Origin: Clostridia bacterium
GTDB taxonomy: Bacteria; Bacillota; Clostridia; Oscillospirales; CAG-272
NCBI GenBank assembly: GCA_017621695.1
Contig: JAGASP010000077.1
Location: 1-39,575 of the forward strand
DNA length: 39,575 nt
Direction: 5' to 3'
Positions 6,597 through 14,233 of this stretch are shown piece after piece. Both the position numbers and the translations under genes were made by a program. The notes under the pieces are model-generated. The model searched no databases, had not been told where the DNA came from, and saw only the letters and a list, made by a program, of their open reading frames with translations. Position 1 is the stretch's first letter; every line of letters begins with the position of its first letter.

Positions 6597-7859
6597 TTAT
6601 CTTGTTGCCATAACGTCCTTTTCGTACTTCTTGATTTCAGCAAGTGCGTCCTGACCGATGGCAATGTCCTTCTTCATGAGCATATACTCCCAAACGGCAT
6701 TCATGGGCAGGTTCTTAGCCTCGTCCATGAGCATGAGGCGGGAGGTGAAGTCGCCCTCTACCTCGGCCTTATCGGTGAGGTTCACGGGCTCCAAGAGGGA
6801 TGCCAGCACGGCCTTGGCGGCGGCGCGGAGACCGATGGACCAGCAGGCCACGCGGTTGATGGAGGCGTCGAAGAAGTCCAGACCCATGGCCACGTCGCCG
6901 TAGAGGTTGCCCATGCGCATCTCGTGCATGATGGTCATGAGGCAATCGTCCTGGATGAGGACGTGGTCGGAGTCCCAATGCAGGCCGCGGGAGATGTGGA
7001 GCATGAGGTCGCGGACGAAGGGACGGTAGGCCGAGAGTTTGTCGGGGATGTTCTCGGTGGGGTTGAAGTGACCCGTGTCGAGGGTGACACCGCAGTTGTG
7101 GGTGGCGGCGTAGCCCAGATAGAACTCGTGAGAGCCGACGACAAATGCCTCGGTGCCGATGCCGAAGACCTTACCCTCCAGCACGTCGGCGGCGTACTTG
7201 TGCTCCTCCTCGGTGTAGGGGGTGCCCAGGATCTTGTCCAGGGACTCAATGAGCAGCTCGCGGTAGCGGTAGCGGTTCACGGGGACGTCCTTGAGACCGT
7301 CGGGGATCCAGATATTGTTGAAGCACTTCTGACCCAGCTCTTTACCCATGGCAAGGGAGATCTCGCGGCTGTCGATACCCGCCTCGATCCAGTAGTCGCG
7401 GGTGGACTTATCCAGGCAAGCAAGGGAGAAGCCGTTGTTCATCATGGGGTGGGTGAAGAAGGAGGCGTTATAATCCAGGCCGTAGCCGTGCTCCTTGGCG
7501 AAATCCACCCAGTTGCGGAAGTCCTCAATGGTCAGGTCGTTTCTGGGGTTCTTCCGCTCGGCGTACATACTGTGCAGATTGACCTTGTGCTTGAAGGGGG
7601 AGAGAGAGAAGGCCATTTGGATGTCCGAACGGAGTTCGTCACCGGTCTTGGCGGCATAGGGGTAGCTGCCTGTGACCAGGTTCTGGGACTCCACGTCGCC
7701 CAGACCCTCGAGACCCACCACGTCGTCGCCCTGCCAGCAGTGGAGGGACATGGAGATAGTGTCGAACTGCTCCAGCACCTTGTCGGTGTCCACGCCGTAC
7801 TCAGCGTATTCGGCCTTGGCGTTGTCGTAATTTATCAAAATGCGGTCTTGCTTGTTCAT
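6597..7859 (-). CDS. rhaA: L-rhamnose isomerase
   Basis: Metal-dependent aldose-ketose isomerase that converts L-rhamnose to L-rhamnulose in the cytosol, the first step of rhamnose breakdown. The 420 residues match the family length. Conserved blocks include SMHCWQGDDV-like SMSLHCWQGDDVVGLE, NIWIPDGLKDVPVNR, FGIGTEAFVVGSHEFYLGYA, TLDTGHFNPTENIPDKLSAY, LHWDSDHVLIQDD and GLDFFDASINRVA. The TGHFNP and HWDSDH segments hold the expected metal and substrate ligands. CGGAGG precedes the start by six bases. It has its own promoter and terminator. Kinase, aldolase and transporter genes for rhamnose are not adjacent, so the rest of the pathway must lie elsewhere if it exists. Confidence 0.95.
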   Translation of the reverse strand: MNKQDRILINYDNAKAEYAEYGVDTDKVLEQFDTISMSLHCWQGDDVVGLEGLGDVESQNLVTGSYPYAAKTGDELRSDIQMAFSLSPFKHKVNLHSMYAERKNPRNDLTIEDFRNWVDFAKEHGYGLDYNASFFTHPMMNNGFSLACLDKSTRDYWIEAGIDSREISLAMGKELGQKCFNNIWIPDGLKDVPVNRYRYRELLIESLDKILGTPYTEEEHKYAADVLEGKVFGIGTEAFVVGSHEFYLGYAATHNCGVTLDTGHFNPTENIPDKLSAYRPFVRDLMLHISRGLHWDSDHVLIQDDCLMTIMHEMRMGNLYGDVAMGLDFFDASINRVACWSIGLRAAAKAVLASLLEPVNLTDKAEVEGDFTSRLMLMDEAKNLPMNAVWEYMLMKKDIAIGQDALAEIKKYEKDVMATR

Positions 7860-7888
7860 TTGTAACCTCCGAAAAAAATTGATACTTT

Positions 7889-7917
7889 ATTATACCATAT
7901 CTTATTTGGGATTGCAA
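7889..7917 (-). promoter_or_regulatory. promoter of rhaA
   Basis: On the minus strand TTGCAA (7912-7917) and TATAAT (7889-7894) are 17 bp apart. The leader is short, about 25 nt, and no clear operator was seen. Confidence 0.7.
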
Positions 7918-8051
7918 GGGCTTTTTGTGAATTTTTACCTTAAATTTCAGCCTGCGGTACCGTAAATTTGTAGGCAATGAAAAAAGCTTTGGGGAGAAAA
8001 GCAAACCGCAAAAAAAGTTGGTTCAAAAACAAAATTTTTTTCAAAAAACTC

Positions 8052-8080
8052 TTGCTTTTTTGAGCGGAGTATGGTATAAT
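8052..8080 (+). promoter_or_regulatory. promoter of rpmB
   Basis: TTGCTT (8052-8057), a 17-bp spacer and a perfect TATAAT (8075-8080) preceded by TATGG. Confidence 0.75.
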
Positions 8081-8155
8081 ACAGACTGTTGTCTTATGTT
8101 TGCAGGTCTGTCTGATCCGGACAGGCTGGAAACCACAGTAAGGAGGTGTCAAGTA

Positions 8156-8341
8156 ATGGCAAAGTGTAGTGTCTGCGGTAAGGGTGTTGTATACGGTCAG
8201 AACGTGTCCCACTCCAACCGTAAAACCAATCGTACCTGGAAGCCCAACATTCGCAAGGTAAAGGCAATCGTTGACGGTACTCCCAAGACCGTGGCTGTTT
8301 GCTCTCGCTGCCTGCGCTCCGGTAAGGTTACCCGCGCTTGA
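8156..8341 (+). CDS. rpmB: 50S ribosomal protein L28
   Basis: A 61-residue component of the large ribosomal subunit. It begins MAKCSVCGKG and carries the family's HSNRKTNRTWKPNI segment. Two CxxC pairs (Cys4/Cys7 and Cys49/Cys52) make this the zinc-binding form of L28. GGAGG lies about nine bases before the ATG. It is a single-gene unit with its own promoter and terminator. Confidence 0.97.
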   Translation: MAKCSVCGKGVVYGQNVSHSNRKTNRTWKPNIRKVKAIVDGTPKTVAVCSRCLRSGKVTRA

Positions 8342-8372
8342 TGAGTGCTTGTTGCGCATTGTACGGTATGTA

Positions 8373-8432
8373 TAGAAATCGGTTGATGCCGAGAACGGAT
8401 TTGTCCGTCGGTATCAACCGATTTCTATTTTT
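8373..8432 (+). terminator. terminator of rpmB
   Basis: A 15-bp perfect stem (8373-8387 with 8413-8427, TAGAAATCGGTTGAT and its complement) encloses a smaller inner hairpin and is followed by TTTTT. The stop codon of the convergent nnr gene lies just past it. Confidence 0.85.
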
Positions 8433-8435
8433 GTT

Positions 8436-10070
8436 TCAATCCGAGAGGGAAATGCCGTAGGAGATATCGGTTTGTGTGCGGCTCAGCCTCTGCGTGACCT
8501 TGGAAATGGCATCCGAAAGCTCCGAGGGGGTCATGCTGATCTCCCCCCATTCCCGCGCGGCGAGATTTCCTGCCCAGCCGTGCAGAGCGGCGGCAGATGC
8601 GGCGATTTCTGCAGCTGACAGCTCGCCTGGGATGCGATACCGATTTTGTACCGCCACAGCGCCAAGTATGCCTGCCAGTACGTCCCCCGAGCCGCCTTTG
8701 GCCATGCCTGCGTTTCCGAAGGGGCAGAGAAAGATCTCGCCGTCAGGGGAGGCGATCACGGTATGCGCATCCTTGAGCAGAACAGTTACGCCGCGGCGCT
8801 CGGCAAGCGACGTTGCGGCAGAAATCGGGTCTTGCAGAATATCCGAAACCGATGCGCCCGTCAGACGGGACATTTCGGCAGGATGAGGGGTCAGGATCAC
8901 TTGACGCGCACCGTCCTTCAGGAGCGGCGTTTCCCACAGATGGGGATGCTTGGCGATCAGATTCAGCGCATCGGCATCCAATACCACGGGAAAATTCTCC
9001 CGCACAGGGCACACCGAAAGCAGGGTCTCCAGTACAGTCAGCGACGTGGCAGAGCTGCCCAGACCGCACCCCATCACAAGTCCATCAGCATCCCTGACGG
9101 CGGTGGCCAGCTCCTTGAGGGACGGCGATGCACTGTCATAGCAGGAAACAATGGCTTCGGGAAGGGTGGACTGCAGGACGGTGCGATTGCATTCGGGTGT
9201 GATGACTTGGATGAGCCCCACGCCGCTGCGCAACGCTCCCTTGGCAGAAAGTATGGCGGCACCGGCCATGCCGTGCGAGCCACAAAGAAGGGCAAGACGG
9301 CCGTATGTGCCCTTGTGGGAACGGCGGGCGCGCGGGGGAAGCACCTTCCGTATCAGCGCGTGATCGGCAAGGTGCGTGCGGTTATGCTCTGCAGGTGTCA
9401 GATCAACACCGATGTTACAAACGTGAAGGCTGCCCGCGTAGTCCGCACCGGGGTAGAGAAGCAGACCATGCTTGAGCGCCTGCATGGTGACGGTGGCGGT
9501 TGCTTTGATCGCAGTACCCATGACGTCTCCCGTGTCGCCGTGGATGCCCGAAGGAATATCCACCGCAAGGACGGGCTTGCCCGAAGCATTGACCGCGTGT
9601 AAAAGTGTCGCCAGAGCTCCCTCCACGGGACGATCCAGCCCAATGCCCAGTACAGCGTCGATGATGAGATCGGCACTGCGGAGAAGGGACTCCGCCTCGG
9701 TGATCGGATGGACGGGGATGCCACACGCGGATAGCTTCTGATATTGGCGGGCGCATTCTGTGCTCATGCGGGTTTCGTCGGGGAGACCGTCGGCCGTTGT
9801 CTTGCCGACGTAGCACACGGACGCGTTGCTCAGCTTTTGCTCCACGAGCAGACGTGCCACGGCAAAGCCGTCGCCGCCGTTGTTGCCGCTGCCGCACAGC
9901 AAGAGAATATTGCCCTGCGCGGGAAATAGATCGCTGAAAGCTTTGAGATATTTCACGACGCCCTGCGCCGCCCGCTCCATGAGTACTTGGGAGGGGATGC
10001 CGAGGGTGTTTATGGTATATTCGTCGCATTCGCGCATCAGCGCGGAGGTCAGGATGGGGGTGTGTTTCAT
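8436..10070 (-). CDS. nnr: bifunctional NAD(P)H-hydrate epimerase and dehydratase
   Basis: Repairs damaged (hydrated) NADH and NADPH in the cytosol. The N-terminal half, about residues 1-220, is the YjeF_N epimerase, shown by LLCGSGNNGGDGFAVARLL and the VDAVLGIGLDRPVEGA and DIPSGIHGDTG segments. The C-terminal half, about 240-530, is the ribokinase-like ADP/ATP-dependent dehydratase, shown by RSHKGTYGRLALLCGSHGMA, LTPHPAEMSRLTG, LLKDAHTVIA and GNAGMAKGGSGDVLAGILGA. The 544-residue length is normal for the fused form. AAGGAG precedes the ATG. It is a monocistronic minus-strand gene with its own promoter. Confidence 0.95.
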   Translation of the reverse strand: MKHTPILTSALMRECDEYTINTLGIPSQVLMERAAQGVVKYLKAFSDLFPAQGNILLLCGSGNNGGDGFAVARLLVEQKLSNASVCYVGKTTADGLPDETRMSTECARQYQKLSACGIPVHPITEAESLLRSADLIIDAVLGIGLDRPVEGALATLLHAVNASGKPVLAVDIPSGIHGDTGDVMGTAIKATATVTMQALKHGLLLYPGADYAGSLHVCNIGVDLTPAEHNRTHLADHALIRKVLPPRARRSHKGTYGRLALLCGSHGMAGAAILSAKGALRSGVGLIQVITPECNRTVLQSTLPEAIVSCYDSASPSLKELATAVRDADGLVMGCGLGSSATSLTVLETLLSVCPVRENFPVVLDADALNLIAKHPHLWETPLLKDGARQVILTPHPAEMSRLTGASVSDILQDPISAATSLAERRGVTVLLKDAHTVIASPDGEIFLCPFGNAGMAKGGSGDVLAGILGAVAVQNRYRIPGELSAAEIAASAAALHGWAGNLAAREWGEISMTPSELSDAISKVTQRLSRTQTDISYGISLSD

Positions 10071-10099
10071 GGGGACACTCCTTTTTTGTTTCTGCTGTT

Positions 10100-10128
10100 A
10101 GTATAGCATAGATGGGGGGATTTTGCAA
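10100..10128 (-). promoter_or_regulatory. promoter of nnr
   Basis: On the minus strand TTGCAA (10123-10128) and TATACT (10100-10105) are 17 bp apart. Confidence 0.65.
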
Positions 10129-10192
10129 GAGGAAATTCAGTCGTTATTATAACGGAAAACCGAGATCAAGAAGGCATAGAGAGTTCTCCTTA

Positions 10193-10221
10193 TTGATTTC
10201 GGAGAAAAAATGATGTATAAT
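10193..10221 (+). promoter_or_regulatory. promoter of the ECF sigma factor gene
   Basis: TTGATT (10193-10198), a 17-bp spacer and TATAAT (10216-10221) preceded by ATG, which looks like an extended -10. This is a housekeeping-type promoter. No obvious ECF-type AAC/CGT promoter was found ahead of the gene. Confidence 0.65.
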
Positions 10222-10304
10222 TGTTTTAACGATGTTATGTGAGCCTGCGGTTTATCGACAATATAGGTGAGAGCGCTTTCACATCAGAAAACGAGGAGGT
10301 TATC

Positions 10305-10880
10305 ATGTTGTATGGAACGGACCGTAACGAAAGGGAAATCATTGCGGGGCTATATCGGCGGGAGGATTCTGCTCTTGCGGAGGTATATCGCCGCTATGGC
10401 CGTATGCTGAAATCCTTGGCGGAGCGGATCACAGGCAACGAAGCTGACGCGGAGGAATGTGTCAACGACGCGCTCCTGGACTTATGGCAAGCGGTACCGC
10501 CGGATCGCCCTACCCACCTGGCGGCCTATGTCAGCGCTTTGGTGCGGCGGCGGGCCATTGACCGTGTGAGATATGATGCGGCACAGCGGCGATGCGGTCA
10601 TGCGTACGCCCAATCCATCGAGGAATTGTCAGAATGTCTGACGGATCCCGAGGGTGAAGATTGGGGGGAGACTTTGACCATCCGCGATTGTGTGCAACGC
10701 TTTGTGGATAGCCTTGATGAACGTGACCGACGCTTGTTTCTTCTTCGTTACTACAGCTTTGAAACCTTGGAAACAGCGGCGAGACTTTGCGGTATGAGTT
10801 CTGCGGCTGCAGGGATGCGGCTCATGCGTCTCAGAAAGCGGTTGAGCCATATGCTGACTGAAAACGGTATTCAAGTCTGA
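10305..10880 (+). CDS. ECF-subfamily RNA polymerase sigma factor
   Basis: A 191-aa sigma-70 family protein with only regions 2 and 4. Region 2 covers about residues 20-90 (ALAEVYRRYGRMLKSLAERI, then EADAEECVNDALLDLWQAV). Region 4 covers about 130-188, with DERDRRLFLLRYYSFETLET and a helix-turn-helix in AARLCGMSSAAAGMRLMRLR. It redirects RNA polymerase to a small regulon in response to a signal, normally relayed by a membrane anti-sigma factor. ATG 10305 is chosen for the ACGAGGAGG stretch upstream. The next gene encodes a single-pass membrane protein and is the natural anti-sigma or sensor candidate, although an unusual duplicated leader separates them. Confidence 0.9.
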   Translation: MLYGTDRNEREIIAGLYRREDSALAEVYRRYGRMLKSLAERITGNEADAEECVNDALLDLWQAVPPDRPTHLAAYVSALVRRRAIDRVRYDAAQRRCGHAYAQSIEELSECLTDPEGEDWGETLTIRDCVQRFVDSLDERDRRLFLLRYYSFETLETAARLCGMSSAAAGMRLMRLRKRLSHMLTENGIQV

Positions 10881-10901
10881 TGATCTCTAACCCCCATGAA
10901 A

Positions 10902-11119
10902 CCATTTTTGCCTGACGGCACGGTCGAATGACCGAATTTATTTGCGCCGCCGCATGGCGGCGGAATGGAGTTTCGCGTGAAAGTTCAGCGATTCAAAACC
11001 CAAGTGAACTGTTTCACGCATATTCTCCCTAAAAATGGGACCCGACCCATTTTTGCCTGACGGCACGGTCGAATGACTGAATTTATTTGCGCCGCCGCAT
11101 GGCGGCAGTATGGAGTTTC
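10902..11119 (+). repeat. 73-bp direct duplication in the leader of the membrane partner gene
   Basis: 10902-10974 and 11047-11119 are near-identical direct copies, offset by 145 bases and differing at only a few positions. Each contains a GCGCCGCC-GCAT-GGCGGC hairpin and ends in ATGGAGTTTC. The GGAG of the second copy serves as ribosome binding site for the next gene. A 31-residue frame starts at ATG 10965 in the first copy and stops at 11060 inside the second. It could be a leader peptide or a by-product of the duplication. Confidence 0.8.
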
Positions 11120-11121
11120 TT

Positions 11122-12939
11122 ATGAAAAAAAATCATGAAAAATTGACCGATGCGATCGGTATGTTAAATCAGGAAACCATTCACGGATGTATCACAGCTA
11201 CATCCGCTTCCGGACGCACGGCAAACAGAAAACGGGCTGTGATTTTGATGGCGGCTTGCATGGCAACCCTGCTGATGCTCGGAGCTGTGATCGCTATTCC
11301 CTTGATGAGGGCAGAGGATCCCATTCTGCCATCGGTATCTCATGAAGAACTTACAGGGGCATCAGCTCCCGAGAGCGACAGCCTTCCTTTAGCAGACGTT
11401 GGACTTTCGTATCATGCAGCACCCCTTGTCAATGTGCAGATCTTGTCTGCGAGCAAGGAGAGCACCCAGCAGCCCTCCACAGAGCCCGAAACCTCTGATA
11501 CGGATAGCTTGCCCGAAACGGGGAATACGAATCCCTCTACCGAGGATCCGGCTGTGTCAGCGGAGGATAGCATATCCATCGTTGTAGGCGACGAGCTGGT
11601 GGCACATGATGTCTACGTTCTTTTCCACGTTGAGGACGGGGAAACCGTCACCGTAACATCCCAAAACGGTAAGATCGGCCAAGGTAAACCTTCCATAAAG
11701 TTGGACGGTAACAAAGCTGATGCCTGGAAAGAGTATTTTGCCAAATATGCCATGTATCACGGCTTTATCTACAGCGTAACGACCGGCCAAAGCCTGACCC
11801 TCGATCCCGAGTTCCCCGTGGCCACTTGGGGCGGAAATCGCTTCTATCCCGAGAATCCCTTGGGCGGTCGCGCGGACGAGGACTACGTCGATTTTATCAT
11901 CAGAGACGAAAACGGTTTGATCACCGGCGCGGGGAGCGTGTTTATTGGCAACCAAAAGCCTGTGACCAATACCCAAAGCCGCTATTACGATGATGTTTCG
12001 GTTACCCGCGGCGTTGTCCTGGGTGCTGTGAGATTTGACGATCCTGAGCAGGTGACCGAAGAAAAGGCAGCGACTTTTGTTGCGTCCTTGCATGATAAGG
12101 CAGAGGATGTAAAACCCCGTCTGTTTGATCAACTGAGCGCCACCGAGCGTTATGTCATGGCCTTGGGTGCTGTGATCAACCAAAACTACGCCGCGTATGA
12201 TAATTTTGCTATGACCTTCGGCTTTTCTCCCGATGATAGCTACCGTGCTGTGACCATTCTGAGCCATAAGGATCCCGAGCTCAGTGAGCGATCCTATCTT
12301 TTGCTCGAGGATGAAAGCTGGGTGGAATACAGCAAAACGGTGGCATATTGCGACCTGTGCGGGGAGATGGAGGACAACTGCTATCACTCCCAAAGAACCC
12401 GCTATATTCTGACGGACGGCCGCATTTTGGAGGACTGTCGCGGTGTATTGACCGAGGTGACGGAGGAAGTCTCCGTCAGCCCTGCTGAGGTGCTGGAGGA
12501 CATGATCCCCGAAGGCTCCCCCATGAAGGATGCCATTCTGTCTGCCTATGCGACCCTGATCCTGTCTGAAAAAGACGCAGGACATCTTCCTGCGGGTGTG
12601 ATTCATAACCGCATGGGTATGGAACAACGGATCTGGGCACGGTATGCAATTTTGGAGATTTGCGAGAAGGGGCAGACCGTGGATGTGCCTGCCACCCGAT
12701 ATTTCATCACCGAAGAAGGTGAATGCTTTGAAATTCTCGGAAATCTTTATCCCTGCGCTCACTGCGGTGAGATTTTGGAAAGCGAAGAGACTGTTCAGAC
12801 CCATGCGGGCTATAGCGACTACGGTGTCGGATACCTTTTGGCAGACGGTCGTGTTGTGACGGTCGAGAACGGTTGGAGCGGATACACAGGAGAAGAGCAA
12901 GCTTTTCTGCCTGAATTCAAGAATCCCGAAAGTGAATGA
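11122..12939 (+). CDS. single-pass membrane protein paired with the ECF sigma factor (anti-sigma or sensor candidate)
   Basis: A 605-aa protein with a short cytoplasmic head of about 38 residues, one transmembrane segment (about 39-62, VILMAACMATLLMLGAVIAI) and a long extracellular part. A Ser/Thr/Pro/Glu-rich linker (about 70-150) leads to unrecognised domains. Two Cys-rich spots, CDLCGEMEDNC and CAHCGEI, could bind metal or form disulfides. The layout resembles membrane proteins encoded next to ECF sigma factors in Clostridia, but I see no recognised anti-sigma zinc motif in the head. The start at 11122 is preferred because GGAG lies seven bases before it; ATG 11110 lacks a site. A bidirectional terminator follows. 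Confidence 0.7.
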   Translation: MKKNHEKLTDAIGMLNQETIHGCITATSASGRTANRKRAVILMAACMATLLMLGAVIAIPLMRAEDPILPSVSHEELTGASAPESDSLPLADVGLSYHAAPLVNVQILSASKESTQQPSTEPETSDTDSLPETGNTNPSTEDPAVSAEDSISIVVGDELVAHDVYVLFHVEDGETVTVTSQNGKIGQGKPSIKLDGNKADAWKEYFAKYAMYHGFIYSVTTGQSLTLDPEFPVATWGGNRFYPENPLGGRADEDYVDFIIRDENGLITGAGSVFIGNQKPVTNTQSRYYDDVSVTRGVVLGAVRFDDPEQVTEEKAATFVASLHDKAEDVKPRLFDQLSATERYVMALGAVINQNYAAYDNFAMTFGFSPDDSYRAVTILSHKDPELSERSYLLLEDESWVEYSKTVAYCDLCGEMEDNCYHSQRTRYILTDGRILEDCRGVLTEVTEEVSVSPAEVLEDMIPEGSPMKDAILSAYATLILSEKDAGHLPAGVIHNRMGMEQRIWARYAILEICEKGQTVDVPATRYFITEEGECFEILGNLYPCAHCGEILESEETVQTHAGYSDYGVGYLLADGRVVTVENGWSGYTGEEQAFLPEFKNPESE

Positions 12940-12990
12940 TCCCCCCTTATAGCTTTTCTCTTCCGCCTCTCTCCACGGTAGATGAAAAGC

Positions 12991-13034
12991 GAGCCGCACG
13001 TTCGGAAATAAAATTCCGAGCGTGCGGCTCTTGT
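12991..13034. terminator. bidirectional terminator between the ECF partner gene and argF
   Basis: GAGCCGCACG...CGTGCGGCTC with an inner TTCGGAA/TTCCGAG extension makes a stem of about 18 bp (12991-13030). A T-rich tail follows on the plus strand, and on the minus strand the hairpin is followed by GCTTTTC. Confidence 0.85.
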
Positions 13035-13042
13035 TGTTGCTT

Positions 13043-14041
13043 TTACAGTCCCTCCACCAATGTGGCCGCCATAACGGCCTTGATGGTGTGCATACGGTTT
13101 TCGGCCTCGTCAAAGACAATGGAGGCGGGGGACTCAAAGACCTCGTCGGTGACCTCCATGCAGTCGATGCCGAACTTGTCGTGGATTTGCTTGCCGATGG
13201 TGGTGTTCAGGTCGTGGAAGGCGGGCAGACAATGCATGAAGACGCACTGCTCCCCGGCGTTCTGCATCAGCTCGCCGGTGACACGGTAGGGCGTCAGGTC
13301 AGCGATGCGCTCCTCCCAGACCGAGTCGGGCTCGCCCATGGACACCCACACGTCGGTATAGATGACGTGTGCGCCCTTGGTGGCGGCAACGGGGTCTTCA
13401 ATAAACTCCAGCACGGCGCCTGTCTCGGCGGCGATCTTTTGGCAGGTCTCGATCAGCTCGGGGGCAGGGAAATACTTGGCGGGTGCACAAGCCACGAAGT
13501 GCATACCCATCTTGGCACAGCCCACCATGAGGGAGTTGCCCATATTGTAGCGTGCGTCTCCCATGTAGACCAGCTTGATGCCGCTGAGAGAGCCGAAATG
13601 CTCCTTGACGGTGAGGAAGTCGGCGAGGATCTGGGTAGGATGGAACTCGTTGGTCAGACCGTTCCATACGGGAACACCCGCGTACTTGGCCAGTTCCTCC
13701 ACGATCTCCTGCCCGTATCCGCGGTACTCAATACCGTCATACATACGCCCCAGCACACGGGCGGTGTCGGCGATGCTCTCCTTCTTGCCGATCTGGGAGC
13801 CTGTGGGATCCAGATAGGTGGGGTGCATACCGAGGTCGGCGGCGGCTACCTCAAAGGCGCAACGGGTGCGGGTAGAGGTCTTTTCAAAGATGAGGGCGAT
13901 GCTCTTGCCATCGCACATACGGTGGGGAATTCCCGCCTTTTTCTTCGCCTTGAGGTCGGCAGCGAGGTTTAGTAACCCCGAAATCTGTGCAGGGGTCAGG
14001 TCAAGAAGCTTGAGAAAATGCTGATTATACAGAGAAATCAT
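13043..14041 (-). CDS. argF: ornithine carbamoyltransferase
   Basis: Transfers the carbamoyl group from carbamoyl phosphate to ornithine to give citrulline, in arginine synthesis or, in reverse, arginine breakdown. The 332 residues match the family. Signatures are FEKTSTRTR (STRTR at 56-60, the carbamoyl-phosphate site), [12 protein letters not shown], the FHPTQILAD block and the HCLPAFHD loop that binds ornithine. ATG 14041 follows CGGAGG. The much longer open frame running upstream on this strand is not coding, because it covers the divergent promoter and the next plus-strand gene. No other arginine gene is adjacent. Two ARG-box-like sites in its leader suggest control by ArgR, which favours a biosynthetic role. 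Confidence 0.96.
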   Translation of the reverse strand: MISLYNQHFLKLLDLTPAQISGLLNLAADLKAKKKAGIPHRMCDGKSIALIFEKTSTRTRCAFEVAAADLGMHPTYLDPTGSQIGKKESIADTARVLGRMYDGIEYRGYGQEIVEELAKYAGVPVWNGLTNEFHPTQILADFLTVKEHFGSLSGIKLVYMGDARYNMGNSLMVGCAKMGMHFVACAPAKYFPAPELIETCQKIAAETGAVLEFIEDPVAATKGAHVIYTDVWVSMGEPDSVWEERIADLTPYRVTGELMQNAGEQCVFMHCLPAFHDLNTTIGKQIHDKFGIDCMEVTDEVFESPASIVFDEAENRMHTIKAVMAATLVEGL

Positions 14042-14059
14042 GAATATATACCTCCGAGA

Positions 14060-14073
14060 TGAATAATTATACA
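14060..14073. promoter_or_regulatory. candidate ARG box in the argF leader
   Basis: TGAATAATTATACA differs at one position from the ArgR/AhrC core TGAATAATTATTCA. It lies about 17-30 bases after the predicted argF start point. A weaker related site, ACAGTATTTATTCA, covers the promoter spacer at 14102-14115. Paired sites near the promoter are typical of ArgR control. Confidence 0.5.
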
Positions 14074-14096
14074 AATATAGAAAGACAGATGCAACA

Positions 14097-14125
14097 ATTA
14101 TACAGTATTTATTCAGACTTGTCAA
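14097..14125 (-). promoter_or_regulatory. promoter of argF
   Basis: On the minus strand TTGACA (14120-14125) and TATAAT (14097-14102) are 17 bp apart. It is divergent from the promoter at 14175-14203, with only 49 bp between them. Confidence 0.85.
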
Positions 14126-14174
14126 GAGGTTTTTGAAAAAAACAGACCTGATTGCCGTCGTGAAAAGGTTTTTC

Positions 14175-14203
14175 TTGACAAATCGCCGATAACATGGTAT
14201 ACT
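14175..14203 (+). promoter_or_regulatory. promoter of the 671-aa lipoprotein gene
   Basis: TTGACA (14175-14180), a 17-bp spacer and TATACT (14198-14203). Confidence 0.8.
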
Positions 14204-14233
14204 ATTTATATATTTGCATATGGGAGGATTATT

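Noticed and set aside
6161-6664. Open frames on both strands in the 6.2-6.6 kb gap
   Set aside because: They run through the paired-hairpin repeat and terminator hairpins, with no ribosome site and no recognisable product.
10965-11060. 31-residue frame in the leader between the sigma factor and membrane protein genes
   Set aside because: Not listed as a gene because it begins and ends inside the duplicated sequence and has no independent support; kept as a note in the repeat entry.
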